A stretch of DNA of 45,468 nucleotides from Dehalococcoidales bacterium (GTDB taxonomy: Bacteria; Chloroflexota; Dehalococcoidia; Dehalococcoidales; CSSed11-197), in NCBI GenBank assembly GCA_028717385.1, contig JAQUNW010000008.1, positions 1 through 45,468 on the forward strand, given 5' to 3'. The position numbers and the translations under genes are program-made. The notes beneath the pieces are model-generated. The model saw only the letters and a list, made by a program, of their open reading frames with translations. It had not been told where the DNA came from and made no database searches. Position 1 is the first letter of the stretch. Each line of letters starts with the position of its first letter. Shown in pieces: positions 22,940 to 33,586 of this stretch.

Positions 22940-24105
22940 TTTTTACTGTGGAAATCTGTATGAATATCGGATATTACATTTGGATGACCGAGGATATCAG
23001 TAATGGTAAGTGCCATAGCCAGCATGCCATCCATCATTCCTTTTATTCCTTCATCAGAAGCAGCAGCGTTTAAAAAATCTATCGAGTGTAAAGAAGTACC
23101 AGCTGGTGCGATGGCTATGACTGGATGAATTGAAGGTACTATTTGGCTAACGTTACCCATGTCTGTAGAGGCGAAATCCACTTCTTTTGTTTCCATGACC
23201 CGGCCTGTAGTTGCCATGTTCTTGTTAAAAATTTCTGCCAGCGTCCGGTTGTTTTTCATTGGTTTGCAGTAAACATTTGCCCATCGGTATTCAAGTTTTG
23301 CACCTGTAGCCAGAGATGCGCCCTTAAAACAATTTATTACTTTGCGTTGCAGTTGTTCAAGATACTCCATGGTGGTTGCTCTTACCATAAACATTGCCCC
23401 TGAATGAGCAGGTACGATGTTGGCGGCTTGACCCCCATCTGTAATAATACCATGTATTCGGGCTGATTCAGGGATATGTTGCCGAAGTGAATTGACAGCG
23501 TTAAAGCTGAGGAGCATTGCCTCAAGTGCATTAACGCCTTCTTCCGGATTAGCAGATGCATGGGCTTCCTGGCCAGTAAATTCTATTTCAAGGTTTACAC
23601 ATGCGAGGGTGGATATGACGGATGCATTCTGGCTGCCCGGGTGGATCATCATTGCTATATCAATGTCCGAAAAAATCCCTTTTCGAATAAGTAATTCCTT
23701 GCCGCAATGGAATTCTTCTGATGGTGAGCCGATAACTGTTATCATTCCTCCATAACTATCAATGGCGTGTTTGGCAACGACTGCTGCTCCTGCTGCGGCT
23801 GTGCCAATGATATTGTGTCCGCAGGCATGGCCAAGCTCGGGGAGTGCATCGTATTCAGCCAGAAGGGCAATATGCGGTTTTCCTTTACCATAATTTGCCA
23901 GAAAGGCGGTAGGAAGTCCTTCGATTCCACGGTTTATCACAAAGCCGTGGCTTTCAAGGAATTCTGTAATCCATGTTGAAGCATTGAATTCCGCCATGCC
24001 CGTTTCAGGAGACGCATGAATCTTGAGACACAAAGCCATCAGATCTTTCTTGCAGGTTTTGACATCATGAAGTATTCGTTTTATTAATTCTTGTTTGTTA
24101 TTCAT
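22936..24105 (-). CDS. M20 family amidohydrolase/peptidase (AbgB-like)
   Basis: A 389-residue dizinc hydrolase. LLAEYDALPELGHACGHN carries the first metal ligands and GSPSEEFHCGK the catalytic glutamate pair. MIHPGSQN and a small lid domain (about 175-290) with GQEAHASANPEEGVNALEA follow. The C-terminal ASTDMGNVSQIVPSIHP and GTSLHS complete the site. The AbgB-type sequence suggests cleavage of an amide such as p-aminobenzoyl-glutamate or an N-acyl amino acid. The exact substrate is open. It is the first gene of the M20-activase-trxB unit and has no Shine-Dalgarno site. Confidence 0.9.
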   Translation of the reverse strand: MNNKQELIKRILHDVKTCKKDLMALCLKIHASPETGMAEFNASTWITEFLESHGFVINRGIEGLPTAFLANYGKGKPHIALLAEYDALPELGHACGHNIIGTAAAGAAVVAKHAIDSYGGMITVIGSPSEEFHCGKELLIRKGIFSDIDIAMMIHPGSQNASVISTLACVNLEIEFTGQEAHASANPEEGVNALEAMLLSFNAVNSLRQHIPESARIHGIITDGGQAANIVPAHSGAMFMVRATTMEYLEQLQRKVINCFKGASLATGAKLEYRWANVYCKPMKNNRTLAEIFNKNMATTGRVMETKEVDFASTDMGNVSQIVPSIHPVIAIAPAGTSLHSIDFLNAAASDEGIKGMMDGMLAMALTITDILGHPNVISDIHTDFHSKK

Positions 24106-24116
24106 CTGTATGTTGC

Positions 24117-24157
24117 ATTATAGCTTAAGATGGTTAAGGTGACTACAGCCGGCTGTA
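24117..24157 (-). promoter_or_regulatory. Promoter of the M20-activase-trxB unit with a 14-base palindrome over the -35
   Basis: On the minus strand TAGTCA (24140-24145) and a perfect TATAAT (24117-24122) are 17 bases apart. The ATG follows the -10 by 11 bases, so the message is nearly leaderless. A perfect palindrome, TACAGCCGGCTGTA (24144-24157), touches the -35 and is a good operator candidate. Confidence 0.6.
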
Positions 24158-24176
24158 TCTGGTGCAGTCATCCAGT

Positions 24177-24205
24177 TTGTTAATAGGTTGGGGCTGGGGT
24201 AAAAT
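24177..24205 (+). promoter_or_regulatory. Promoter of uvrA
   Basis: TTGTTA (24177-24182) and TAAAAT (24200-24205) with a 17-base spacer, followed by GGAAGGAG at 24214-24221. No clear SOS-box palindrome is seen next to it. Confidence 0.6.
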
Positions 24206-24229
24206 AAAAGTTTGGAAGGAGTCCGTTAC

Positions 24230-27082
24230 TTGCCACAACAATATATCACAGTTAAAGGTGCACGAGAGCACAATCTCAAGAATGTTGACGTAACAATCCC
24301 GCGCGATAAACTGGTTGTAATAACCGGAGTTTCCGGCTCTGGAAAAAGCTCGCTGGCTTTCGATACCATTTACGCAGAGGGGCAACGCCGTTATATGGAG
24401 TCCCTGTCCGCCTATGCCAGGCAATTCCTCGGCCGCATGGAAAAACCGGATGTAGACTATATTGAAGGCTTGAGCCCTGCGATATCGATAGATCAGAAGG
24501 GTGTCAGCAACAATCCCAGATCAACCGTAGGAACAGTTACCGAAATATATGACTATCTCCGCCTATTGTTTGCCCGGGCTGGACATCCTTATTGCCCACA
24601 GTGCGGGCAGGAAATAACTGCCCAGACTGTCGAGCAAATTGTTGATTCTCTCTTGCAGTTGCCAGAGTTTACAAAAATCATGCTGATGGCTCCGTTGATA
24701 AAAGGGCGCAAGGGTGAATATGTACAATTGTTTGCTGATTTACGTCTCTCTGGCTATTCCAGGGTCAGAGTGGACAGTAAAATCATTGATTTGTCAGAAG
24801 ATATTTCACTGGATAAGAATAAGAAACATACAATTGAAGTTGTTGTTGACCGTCTGGTGGTTGACAGGGAAGGGAATCCCAGCCGAATGGCTGGATCAGT
24901 TGAAACTGCACTCAAGCTTGGCGGTGGATTACTGCTTGTTTCTATCGTAGATGGTGAGGAATTGCTTTTCTCGGAGCACTATAGCTGTGCCCATTGCGGT
25001 ACAAGCTTGGGCGAAATCGAGCCCCGAACATTCAGCTTCAACAGTCCCCATGGTGCCTGTACTGCCTGTACTGGCCTGGGATTTAAACAGGAATTTGATC
25101 CCGACTTGATCTTTCCCGATAAAGAACTATCAATTGCGGAAGGGGCGATCCACCCTTACCAATCTCAAAACTGGTATTTGCATCAACTGTCAGATGTAGT
25201 GAGCCGTTATGGTTTTTCCACGCATGAACCTGTCAAAGATTTTACCCGGGAGCAGCTTGACCTGATACTTTACGGCGAAGGAGAGGAGCCGAAACATTAC
25301 CGCAACCAATTTGGAAAGATAAGAGATTATTATAACGGTTTCGAAGGTGTTATCCCACGTATGAAGCGTTTGTATCGAGATACGGAATCGGAGCAATCGC
25401 GCCAGTTTATGGAGCGCTATATGATAAATCTCCCTTGTCCAGGATGTGAGGGCAAGCGGCTCAAGCCAGAAGCACTCGCGGTCAGGGTTGCCGGTATAAA
25501 CATTGCCGAAGCCACTTCCATGCAAGTCAGTGCTCTTCTGGACTGGGTGCAGATATTAAGAAGTGAAAATGGATCGCTAACCTCAAGGGAAAAACTAATT
25601 GCCAGGGAAATTCTCAAGGAAATAGAGTCCAGGCTTAATTTTTTGGTTAATGTGGGGCTCGATTACCTTACACTTGATCGGGTTTCATCTACCCTGTCAG
25701 GCGGTGAGGGGCAACGCATACGCCTGGCAACCCAGGTGGGGAGTGGATTGATGGGGGTATTATATGTGTGTGATGAACCGACTGTTGGATTGCATCCTGC
25801 CGATGACGAGCGCCTGATAGCTACACTCACTCGCCTGCGCGACCTTGGCAATACTGTGCTCGTAGTTGAGCATGATGAGTCTATGATGCTCACTGCAGAT
25901 TATATTATAGACATGGGCCCGGGTGCCGGTGAGCATGGCGGACAGCTGATAGCCTGTGGAACCCTGGAAGAAATTAAAAGATCTCCGCATTCACTCACCG
26001 GGCAGTATCTGAGTGGTAAAAAGACTATACCGATACCAACTAAACGCCGGCCGGGTAATGGCAAGAGTATTACTATCCGTGGTGCAAGGGAGAATAACCT
26101 TAAGGACATTGATGTCAGGATACCTTTGGGATGCTTCGTAAGCGTAACTGGTGTGTCGGGGTCAGGTAAGAGTACCCTGATGCATGAAGTCCTTTATAAA
26201 AAACTCGCTCAAAAGCTGTACCGCTCTCGCGAAAAACCTGGATTATGCAAAGATATCGAAGGTATTGAACACATCGATAAGCTGATTCATATCGACCAGG
26301 CTCCGATTGGAAGAACACCTCGAAGCAATCCTGCTACTTATACCGGAACATTTACCCTGATTCGTGAGCTGTTTGCAACTTCTCCGGAAGCTAAAGTCAG
26401 GGGGTATGGACCCGGTCGGTTTTCTTTCAATGTCAAGGGTGGCCGGTGTGAAGCCTGTGCTGGTGATGGCTATACACGAATCGAAATGCAATTTCTGCCT
26501 GATGTAACCGTACCCTGTGATGTTTGCCGTGGAAAGCGGTACACACGTGAAGTCTTGACGGTAAGGTTCAAAGGTAAAAATATTGCCGAAGTACTGGATA
26601 TGACCGTGACCGAAGCATTAATTTTCTTCGAAAACTTTCCAAGGATAAAACGTAAACTGGAAACTTTACATGATGTCGGCTTGGGTTATATTCGTTTAGG
26701 GCAGCCGGCAACTACGCTATCCGGTGGTGAAGCACAGCGGGTTAAACTGGCTACAGAACTTGCCAGAAGGCCGCTTGGGCATACCTTGTATATGCTTGAT
26801 GAGCCTACAACCGGGTTGGCTTTTGAGGACGTATCTCTTTTACTTAAGGTTCTCCAAAGGTTAACTGACGCTGGTAATACAGTACTGATTATTGAGCACC
26901 ATATGGATGTAATAAAAAACTCGGATTGGATTATTGATCTGGGGCCAGGCGCTGGAGACAAGGGCGGGGAGCTTGTGGCTGCCGGGCGTCCCGAAGAAGT
27001 TGCGGCTAATCCCTCTTCGGTTACCGGGAGATTTTTAAGTAAGCTGTCCAGTATTGAAAGCACTGTTGCGGAAACAGCCTGA
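24230..27082 (+). CDS. uvrA: Excinuclease ABC subunit A
   Basis: A 950-residue damage-recognition ATPase of nucleotide excision repair. I choose the TTG at 24230 ([18 protein letters not shown]), eight bases after GGAAGGAG; the TTG at 24212 lies within that site. Walker A motifs are [14 protein letters not shown] and [13 protein letters not shown]. Zinc fingers include CPQCGQE, CAHCG and CEACAGDG. Signature motifs [14 protein letters not shown] and [14 protein letters not shown] are present, with Walker [14 protein letters not shown] and [11 protein letters not shown]. The HD-domain gene follows after 23 bases. Confidence 0.97.
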   Translation: MPQQYITVKGAREHNLKNVDVTIPRDKLVVITGVSGSGKSSLAFDTIYAEGQRRYMESLSAYARQFLGRMEKPDVDYIEGLSPAISIDQKGVSNNPRSTVGTVTEIYDYLRLLFARAGHPYCPQCGQEITAQTVEQIVDSLLQLPEFTKIMLMAPLIKGRKGEYVQLFADLRLSGYSRVRVDSKIIDLSEDISLDKNKKHTIEVVVDRLVVDREGNPSRMAGSVETALKLGGGLLLVSIVDGEELLFSEHYSCAHCGTSLGEIEPRTFSFNSPHGACTACTGLGFKQEFDPDLIFPDKELSIAEGAIHPYQSQNWYLHQLSDVVSRYGFSTHEPVKDFTREQLDLILYGEGEEPKHYRNQFGKIRDYYNGFEGVIPRMKRLYRDTESEQSRQFMERYMINLPCPGCEGKRLKPEALAVRVAGINIAEATSMQVSALLDWVQILRSENGSLTSREKLIAREILKEIESRLNFLVNVGLDYLTLDRVSSTLSGGEGQRIRLATQVGSGLMGVLYVCDEPTVGLHPADDERLIATLTRLRDLGNTVLVVEHDESMMLTADYIIDMGPGAGEHGGQLIACGTLEEIKRSPHSLTGQYLSGKKTIPIPTKRRPGNGKSITIRGARENNLKDIDVRIPLGCFVSVTGVSGSGKSTLMHEVLYKKLAQKLYRSREKPGLCKDIEGIEHIDKLIHIDQAPIGRTPRSNPATYTGTFTLIRELFATSPEAKVRGYGPGRFSFNVKGGRCEACAGDGYTRIEMQFLPDVTVPCDVCRGKRYTREVLTVRFKGKNIAEVLDMTVTEALIFFENFPRIKRKLETLHDVGLGYIRLGQPATTLSGGEAQRVKLATELARRPLGHTLYMLDEPTTGLAFEDVSLLLKVLQRLTDAGNTVLIIEHHMDVIKNSDWIIDLGPGAGDKGGELVAAGRPEEVAANPSSVTGRFLSKLSSIESTVAETA

Positions 27083-27105
27083 GCCTATTCCTGGAGGATA
27101 TTAAA

Positions 27106-27657
27106 TTGGATAGAGAAAAAGCATTCTTGAAAGTACAAGAGAACGTTGGTAGTCAAAACCTTATCAAGCATATGCTAGCTACCGAAGCAATCATGCGAGC
27201 GCTGGCGAATCGCATTGGGGAGGACGAAGCCCTCTGGGGGCTAACCGGACTTTTACACGATATTGATATGGAAATTTGCGATGGTGACATGCAATCTCAT
27301 TCAAAAATTGGAGCTCAGATGATTCATGATATGGATGTTGGGGTAGAGGTTGTCAATGCAGTGTTACGCCATAACGAAGCTCATGGCTATGAAGTTCAAA
27401 CCCGTCTGGATAGAGCATTATTCTGCTCAGATGCCTTGACCGGATTGATCACCACCACCGCACTGGTAAGGCCAGATAAAAAAATCTCCTCCGTAGAACT
27501 TAAATCGATTAAAAAGAAGTACAAAGAAAAAGGTTTCGCAGCCGGGGTGAGTCGTGAGCAGATTGAAACCTGCAGAAATCTTGGTCTTGAGCTGGATGAG
27601 TTTATAGAGCTAGGATTAAAAGCCATGCAGGCGATTTCGGACGAATTGGGTCTTTAA
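27106..27657 (+). CDS. HD (HDIG-type) phosphohydrolase
   Basis: A 183-residue HD-domain metal hydrolase. LIKHMLATEAIM gives the first His, GLLHDIDME the HD pair, and HSKIGAQMI and NAVLRHNEAHGY further ligands. LFCSDALTGLITTTAL ends the core. This is the small HDIG-type family related to putative nucleotidyl or cyclic-nucleotide hydrolases; the substrate is unknown. It starts at a TTG (27106) preceded by CTGGAGG and probably shares the uvrA message. Confidence 0.85.
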   Translation: MDREKAFLKVQENVGSQNLIKHMLATEAIMRALANRIGEDEALWGLTGLLHDIDMEICDGDMQSHSKIGAQMIHDMDVGVEVVNAVLRHNEAHGYEVQTRLDRALFCSDALTGLITTTALVRPDKKISSVELKSIKKKYKEKGFAAGVSREQIETCRNLGLELDEFIELGLKAMQAISDELGL

Positions 27658-27674
27658 TAAACCGATTGGTTTAT
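27657..27674. terminator. Short stem-loop between convergent genes
   Basis: ATAAACC-GATT-GGTTTAT forms a perfect 7-base stem in the 13-base gap between two convergent genes, overlapping both stop codons. It lacks a clear T tract, so termination is only possible. Confidence 0.3.
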
Positions 27675-30241
27675 ATTATATTAACAACCGAACCTTCTGA
27701 CGTTTTTGTTACCTCTATACGATTATTGAAAGCGTTTTTCAACTCATCAATATGAGTAATCACCAGGATAACCTCAAAATCGTCTTGAATTGAGTTAATA
27801 GCCTCCTTTACCTTTTCCAGTCCGATATTATCTTGAGTGCCAAATCCTTCATCGATAATAAGGGTTGGCAGGGGGGCTCCGCTTCGATTGGCAAGTAATT
27901 TGGACAGGGCTATTCTAAGGGCAAAATCAATCCGAAAAGCCTCACCGCCACTGTACATTTCATAGTCACGCGTACCTTCTTCATCTGAGATATGTATATC
28001 AAGCGTTTCCGCTTTGCCCCCAGTTTTTTTCTCCCTTTGTGATTCCAGTTTCATATGCATTCGGTTGTCTGTCATTTTACCAAGGATGCGGTTCGCTTCG
28101 TTTTCAATTTCTGGGATAGCCATGTCAATCAACATGCCCTGAATTCCATTTTTACCAAAAGCCCGGGCAAGATGCTTAAATATACTTTCTTCGCTGCCAA
28201 CGGTTTTTAGTTTAATCTTATTTTCAGCCAATTTGCTTTCCAGTTCCGTAAAGGCTTCCAGTTTGGCTTGCAGTTTATAAACCATCTCCCGGTTATTGTT
28301 AAGCGAATGCTCAGATTCTTTTAGAAGCGTTTCTGCTGTCGTGAGTTTGCTGGTCACCAAAGGGAGTTCTTTTAACTCTTGTTCCATCTTGTTTATCGCA
28401 GCCATATCAAGATCTATTCTGTCCTGGAGGTTTTTGATTGCTCCTTCAGCTTGGGAAAGTTTTTCTTTTTCTATGTCGATCTGGTTTCTGGCTTCGGCTA
28501 GCTTAAGGTGCTGTTCTCGATAAGATTCAGTTGCAGAAAGGATTTTTCTGGCTTCTCTGTAAGTATCTTCGTTGTAGTCGATATCGGCAATCAGCTGGTT
28601 GACCTTGGCCAATTCAGCCTGTTCGTTTTTTGCATAATCGCCAGACGTCAAACAGTTCTCAAGTTGTTGGAGGATTGTTTTTTCGGTTGCGAGCTTGTCT
28701 GATGCCTGGTTGCATTCGCTGATGCGATGGTTTAAGACGCTTATATTCTGCTGATTCTGCAGTATCTTCTTTTGCAGATCTGACTGTTTGAGTTTTTGCC
28801 CTGCCAATTCTGCATTCAATGTTTTTACGATTTCAGATTGCCTGACCGATGCTTCTTTTATTGCAATGGCTAAACTGTTTTTTTCTTGCACGTATTTTTC
28901 TATAATAAAGTTTCGTTCTTCATCGTTTAGGGGTTTTTCACATAGAGGGCACTGTGGTTCGACATTATCGGAAACCAGTTTTATCCTGCTGTCGATATCA
29001 CGTATTCTCTCAGCGGATTGTGCTGATTGGAACCTGGTTTCCCTGAGTTGTTCCTCCAGGGATTTTAGCTGATTTTCCTCAGTTGAGATTGCATCCTGCT
29101 GTTTTTTTAAATCTGTTTGTTCTGCCCTGGCTTTTTCCAGAGCGGATTCTAATCGAGTCAGTTCGGAAATTTTCTTGTCCAATTCAGATACATTTCGTTT
29201 GGTAACCTCAACCTGGCTATTTAGCCGGGCTCGTTCTGATTGTATAGACTTTTCCCAGGTGTTTTTTTGTACCGAAAGGCGGTTCAACTGATTTAGCTGC
29301 AGGCTCATTCTTTCGAGGTTTTTTTCTGCATCTTTGTGAAGCTGGTATCCTTCCTCGATGGTTCGGGCTTGTTGCAGTATTATTTCGTAGTTTGTAATCA
29401 GCAGGCGGATTGATTCAGCGCTTTTCCTCCATTCAGTGAGCTGTCTTTTGCGTTCGTCAGAATCATATCTAAGCTGGATTGACTGTTCCTGTCGGTCCTG
29501 GAGAGAGCGAGCTTGTTGCCGGAGTGTTTCATGGAGGCTTTTTGCCTTCTCATATTCCTCTTCTGTATTTTTAAGACCAGTTGTTGCGTTCTCCAGTTCG
29601 GTTGATACCTCTTCACGTGCTGCAAGTTCGTTTTTTATTTCTTCTATTGCACGTTCAAGAGTTTCTTTTTCGGCTTGTCTTTCTCTGGTTTTTTGCCTGG
29701 CTATGTCAGCCAGTTCATTATACACTTCCAGCTTTAAAATGCTGGCGAGTACTTCTTTCCTTTTGGCGGGTGTCTGCCGGCTGAACTCGTCAGCATGTCC
29801 CTGGCGCAGGTATGCGCTGTTGATAAAGGTATCATAATCCATGCGAAGAAGGTTTTTAATCGACTCCTGGGTTTTGGTTAAGGTGTCACCAGTAATGGAA
29901 TTAAATCCTTCATCAGAATAAATCAGCAAATCAAGACCGGGGAGTCCTGCTGATCCGGCTTTTTTGGCTTTACTGCGTTTGCGTATAATTCGATACAGGT
30001 TTCCTGAGGCATTAAAATCAAACTCAACCTCCACCTCATCAGCTCCGATGGATATCAGTTCGTCGTCGCTGGTTGCCCGTGTCTTGCCCCATAACGCCCA
30101 AGTCATAGCGTCAATCAGGGAGGACTTACCGGCACCATTGTCGCCTGAGATGCAAGCGGTATGAATACCAGAAAAAGAAAAAGCCGGCAAGTCTCCTTTG
30201 TAGGACATAAAGTTACGTAGCTTAAGCCGTACGGGGATCAT
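27671..30241 (-). CDS. SbcC/Rad50-type SMC-like ATPase
   Basis: An 856-residue DNA-repair ATPase. The N-terminal half has the Walker A region SGDNGAGKSSLIDAMTWALWG. Two long coiled coils (about 170-430 and 460-700) are separated by the zinc hook CPLCEKPLN. The C-terminal half has the signature YSGGEAFRIDFALRIALSKL and Walker B TLIIDEGFGTQD. It is shorter than E. coli SbcC and closer to Rad50. Its nuclease partner SbcD/Mre11 is not beside it. The ATG follows the rpoD stop by two bases, an unusual placement that suggests co-expression with dnaG-rpoD. Confidence 0.9.
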   Translation of the reverse strand: MIPVRLKLRNFMSYKGDLPAFSFSGIHTACISGDNGAGKSSLIDAMTWALWGKTRATSDDELISIGADEVEVEFDFNASGNLYRIIRKRSKAKKAGSAGLPGLDLLIYSDEGFNSITGDTLTKTQESIKNLLRMDYDTFINSAYLRQGHADEFSRQTPAKRKEVLASILKLEVYNELADIARQKTRERQAEKETLERAIEEIKNELAAREEVSTELENATTGLKNTEEEYEKAKSLHETLRQQARSLQDRQEQSIQLRYDSDERKRQLTEWRKSAESIRLLITNYEIILQQARTIEEGYQLHKDAEKNLERMSLQLNQLNRLSVQKNTWEKSIQSERARLNSQVEVTKRNVSELDKKISELTRLESALEKARAEQTDLKKQQDAISTEENQLKSLEEQLRETRFQSAQSAERIRDIDSRIKLVSDNVEPQCPLCEKPLNDEERNFIIEKYVQEKNSLAIAIKEASVRQSEIVKTLNAELAGQKLKQSDLQKKILQNQQNISVLNHRISECNQASDKLATEKTILQQLENCLTSGDYAKNEQAELAKVNQLIADIDYNEDTYREARKILSATESYREQHLKLAEARNQIDIEKEKLSQAEGAIKNLQDRIDLDMAAINKMEQELKELPLVTSKLTTAETLLKESEHSLNNNREMVYKLQAKLEAFTELESKLAENKIKLKTVGSEESIFKHLARAFGKNGIQGMLIDMAIPEIENEANRILGKMTDNRMHMKLESQREKKTGGKAETLDIHISDEEGTRDYEMYSGGEAFRIDFALRIALSKLLANRSGAPLPTLIIDEGFGTQDNIGLEKVKEAINSIQDDFEVILVITHIDELKNAFNNRIEVTKTSEGSVVNII

Positions 30242-30243
30242 TT

Positions 30244-31758
30244 CTATTCAAGATAGTCCTTTAATTTTCGGCTCCGGCTGGGATGGCGTAATTTGCGCAG
30301 GGCTTTTGCTTCAATTTGCCTGATGCGTTCACGAGTGACGTTGAATTCCTTGCCTACTTCTTCAAGAGTTCTGGAGCGACCATCCTCAAGGCCAAATCTA
30401 AGCTGTAAAACTCTACGTTCCCGGTGCGTCAAACTGGAAAGCACTTCACCAATTTGCTCTTTTAACAGTTGCCGGGACGCCGCATCCGGAGGAGGTACAA
30501 TGTTTTGGTCTTCTATGAAGTCTCCCAGATGACTGTCTTCTTCTTCGCCAATTGGTGCCTCCAGCGATACGGGAAGTTGACTAACTTTAATAATCTCTCT
30601 GACCTTATCCGGTGGAAGTTCCATTTCTGCGCCGATTTCTTTGGGGGTTGGTTCTCGTCCATATTCCTGCGAAAGCTGCCTGCTTACTGATAGCAATTTA
30701 TGAATGGTTTCTACCATGTGAACAGGTATTCGAATTGTGCGTGCCTGATCGGCAATAGCACGAGTAATAGCCTGGCGAATCCACCACGTGGCGTATGTGG
30801 AGAATTTGAATCCGCGATGATAATCAAATTTTTCAACTGCTCTTATCAGGCCGATGTTGCCTTCTTGCAGTAAGTCAAGCAAGGGCATGCCCCGACCAAT
30901 GTGCTTTTTAGCCACACTAACCACCAGTCTGAGATTAGCTTCTGTAAGGTGTTTCTCTGCTCTTTCAGCTTCAAGTTCGAGGTTTTTCAGGTAAGTTTTA
31001 AGCTTGGCATCTTTTAATTCGACCGAGTCGATAAAAGTTTTATCGTGAGTCAGCCATTCGATGTTTTCCAGAGTGGCATCTTCGGGTATTGCTATTAATA
31101 GCTCCTCCGGCATCAGCCGTATGTTCAAAGAAATGTTGATAAGCTCCTGTTGTACTTCTGCCAGGCTTTTCCCGGTCTTGTTGGCGATATTTTGGGTAAT
31201 AGTCTGGTCGATTTCATTAATCAGGTTTTGCTGTATAGCTGGTTCGGTAATGGCTTTCTTGAAATTAGCAGTTTTTTCGAGCCCCAATTCCTCCTGAAAT
31301 AAATAGAAGGTCTCCCGGGCTTTACCCAAATCGATGAGCATGTTCAATACCAGTTGGATTGGTGTTGGGGCAATGCCGTAGGTATCTATGTAGCCTTCAC
31401 GAATCTCACGAATGCGCTTCCCGGCTTCCATTTTTTTTGCCAGTACTTTTTCATCATCCGCGCTAAGCAGGGGGACTCGCCCGATTTCGTGCAGGTACAT
31501 TCTTACCGGATCATCGACAACTCCATGATCGTCGATCTGATCCAGGGGTATTGTGAGATCCTCTTCCTCTGCTTCAAGGTCGTCTTCAATCTCATCATCG
31601 GGATTTAATTCATCTTCGAGTAAGCTTTCTTCAGTAGGTATGTCTTCGTCTGAAGGCTCTTCTTCGGCTTCTTCTTCTACCTCGACGGTAGCAATATCAT
31701 CCGATTCATCCTTGATATCAATATCCTTCTTTTTCTTCTTCTTTTTTTCTGGTGCCAT
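30244..31758 (-). CDS. rpoD: Primary sigma factor RpoD (sigma-70)
   Basis: A 504-residue housekeeping sigma factor. The N-terminus begins with a poly-lysine run and a long acidic stretch (about 12-75) in place of a typical region 1.1. Region 1.2 is [16 protein letters not shown]. Region 2 includes [20 protein letters not shown] and [20 protein letters not shown]. Region 3 ([14 protein letters not shown]) and region 4 ([16 protein letters not shown] and [17 protein letters not shown]) follow. The start at 31756-31758 has GGGAG 11 bases upstream and lies 41 bases inside dnaG in another frame. Confidence 0.96.
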   Translation of the reverse strand: MAPEKKKKKKKDIDIKDESDDIATVEVEEEAEEEPSDEDIPTEESLLEDELNPDDEIEDDLEAEEEDLTIPLDQIDDHGVVDDPVRMYLHEIGRVPLLSADDEKVLAKKMEAGKRIREIREGYIDTYGIAPTPIQLVLNMLIDLGKARETFYLFQEELGLEKTANFKKAITEPAIQQNLINEIDQTITQNIANKTGKSLAEVQQELINISLNIRLMPEELLIAIPEDATLENIEWLTHDKTFIDSVELKDAKLKTYLKNLELEAERAEKHLTEANLRLVVSVAKKHIGRGMPLLDLLQEGNIGLIRAVEKFDYHRGFKFSTYATWWIRQAITRAIADQARTIRIPVHMVETIHKLLSVSRQLSQEYGREPTPKEIGAEMELPPDKVREIIKVSQLPVSLEAPIGEEEDSHLGDFIEDQNIVPPPDAASRQLLKEQIGEVLSSLTHRERRVLQLRFGLEDGRSRTLEEVGKEFNVTRERIRQIEAKALRKLRHPSRSRKLKDYLE

Positions 31759-33532
31759 CAGTGCTTTTCTCCCTTTTCATTCTTTCCAGGCCCTTGGATT
31801 TTTCATAAAACAATTCTTTTAATTCATGGTTGACGTCGAAACCTTGCCGGATCAGGGCATCCTTTTCTTCCTGGGTAAGATCGGTCGAGCCTAATATAGC
31901 TTCCTGGTTTTGCAGGACGCGTCTCAGGTAGCTTTCTTTCAGCAACAAGATGCATTCCTTGAGCTTGATTTCCAGTCCCTGGGGGGCAACTGTCTGGTTA
32001 GCCAGCCGGTCATAATGCTCCACAGTTGCTCCATCGAGTCCGTCTCTCACTGACGCCGAATCGCTGCTTGCTAACAGCGCAGAAAACACTTCTGCATTCT
32101 CGCTGTTAGAAAAATATTCAAGTTTCAATCCAGCTGTTTTATCTTTCAGCTGGGGGTATTGTATCAGCATAGCAAGACAGAATTCTTCACGCGGGCTGGA
32201 AAACAACTTGTTTCCGGATTTTTTCCTGGTGACAGGCGCCTGATATGAACCTGATGGCCGACGCCTTCCGAGCTCATTGAGAGAAGACTCCAGCCTTTGC
32301 TGATCTACTTTTATCATGCCTGAGAGTTTTTGCAGATAGTGTGCTTGGCGTATAGGGTTTTGAATTTGGGCTATTGTTGGTAAAAGTATTTCTGCCAGGC
32401 GAGACTTCCCAGCAGCGCTATCCAGGTCAACTTCTCTAGCTGCTGTAGAAAATGAAAAATCAAGCAATGGTTCAGCCTTCTCCAGCAATTGCTGCCAGGT
32501 CTTGGGTGAGCGGTTGATAACTTCATCTGGATCCAATCCGTTGGGGATAGTAACAACTTTAATTTCATGATTGAGAGTATTTTCGTAATCAATCAACCTT
32601 ATCATGGCTTTTTCGCCAGCTTCATCGGCATCCATAGCCAGGAAAAGATTTCTGGTTATCTTCTTTATCGCATCTATTTGACGATCACCTATAGACGTTC
32701 CCATCGAGGCCATGGTATATTTAAAACCGTATTGATGCGAGATAATGGCATCCATATAGCCTTCTACCATTACTATCATATCCTGTTTCCTCGCTTCTTC
32801 ACGTGCAAGGTCAAAGCCATATAGTAAGCCGCTCTTATCGAATATCGGAGTTTCCGGCGAGTTGAGATATTTAGGTTGGGAACCGTCCATTTCTCGCCCG
32901 CCGAAACCCGCAGTTTTACCTTCAGCATTAGAAATCGGGAACATTAACCGGTTGTGGAAACGGTCAATAATACCGGATTCAACTTCTATTAACAATCCGG
33001 CTTCTAACATTTCCTCAACAGAGAACCCACGCTCAAGCAGGTGTTTTCGCAGGTTATCCCGGCCAGTTAGACTATAGCCAAGCTTGAAATCTGACAGAGA
33101 ACGAGCGTTGATACCGCGTTTGTTTACATAATTTCGTGCTTTTTCGGCTTCGACAGAATTTTTTAATTGCTCATGATAGTAATCTCTGGCAGCATCATTG
33201 ATTTGAAATAGACGGTCGTGTTTGTTTTTATCTTCTTTAAGCCTGGCGGGAGAGGGTAACACAACCCCCGCTCTAGATGCCAACAGTTTAAGTGCGTCAC
33301 CAAAATCCATGCCTTCCTTTTTCATTACCAGGGAGAATATATCACCACCGGTAGAACAGGCTCCGAAACAGTGCCAGCTCTGCCGGTCAGGAAAAACAAA
33401 AAAGGACCCATGCTTTTCCTGGTGGAAGGGGCATATACCCTTAAAATTCTTGCCTGATTTGGCGAGTTGGGTATACTGTCCGGCTATTTCGACGATGTCC
33501 AGTTTTTGCTTGATTTCTTCGATAGCACTCAT
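31718..33532 (-). CDS. dnaG: DNA primase DnaG
   Basis: A 604-residue primase. The N-terminal CHC2 zinc finger reads [11 protein letters not shown] and [12 protein letters not shown]. The Toprim core has [10 protein letters not shown] and [13 protein letters not shown]. The C-terminal helicase-binding region ends in a charged tail ([10 protein letters not shown]) that lies within rpoD. Its start is close behind a perfect TATAAT. The order dnaG-rpoD is the classic macromolecular-synthesis arrangement, here without rpsU. Confidence 0.96.
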   Translation of the reverse strand: MSAIEEIKQKLDIVEIAGQYTQLAKSGKNFKGICPFHQEKHGSFFVFPDRQSWHCFGACSTGGDIFSLVMKKEGMDFGDALKLLASRAGVVLPSPARLKEDKNKHDRLFQINDAARDYYHEQLKNSVEAEKARNYVNKRGINARSLSDFKLGYSLTGRDNLRKHLLERGFSVEEMLEAGLLIEVESGIIDRFHNRLMFPISNAEGKTAGFGGREMDGSQPKYLNSPETPIFDKSGLLYGFDLAREEARKQDMIVMVEGYMDAIISHQYGFKYTMASMGTSIGDRQIDAIKKITRNLFLAMDADEAGEKAMIRLIDYENTLNHEIKVVTIPNGLDPDEVINRSPKTWQQLLEKAEPLLDFSFSTAAREVDLDSAAGKSRLAEILLPTIAQIQNPIRQAHYLQKLSGMIKVDQQRLESSLNELGRRRPSGSYQAPVTRKKSGNKLFSSPREEFCLAMLIQYPQLKDKTAGLKLEYFSNSENAEVFSALLASSDSASVRDGLDGATVEHYDRLANQTVAPQGLEIKLKECILLLKESYLRRVLQNQEAILGSTDLTQEEKDALIRQGFDVNHELKELFYEKSKGLERMKREKSTDGTRKKEEEKEGY

Positions 33533-33542
33533 TAATAGCCCT

Positions 33543-33548
33543 ATTATA
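33543..33548 (-). promoter_or_regulatory. Putative -10 element for dnaG
   Basis: A perfect TATAAT on the minus strand ends ten bases before the dnaG ATG. The -35 region is weak. The only ribosome-site-like sequence is AGGG directly after the -10, so the message could be very short-led. Confidence 0.4.
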
Positions 33549-33586
33549 CAATATTATGGAGTTTACATAAAAAATAAAGAAGGTAA

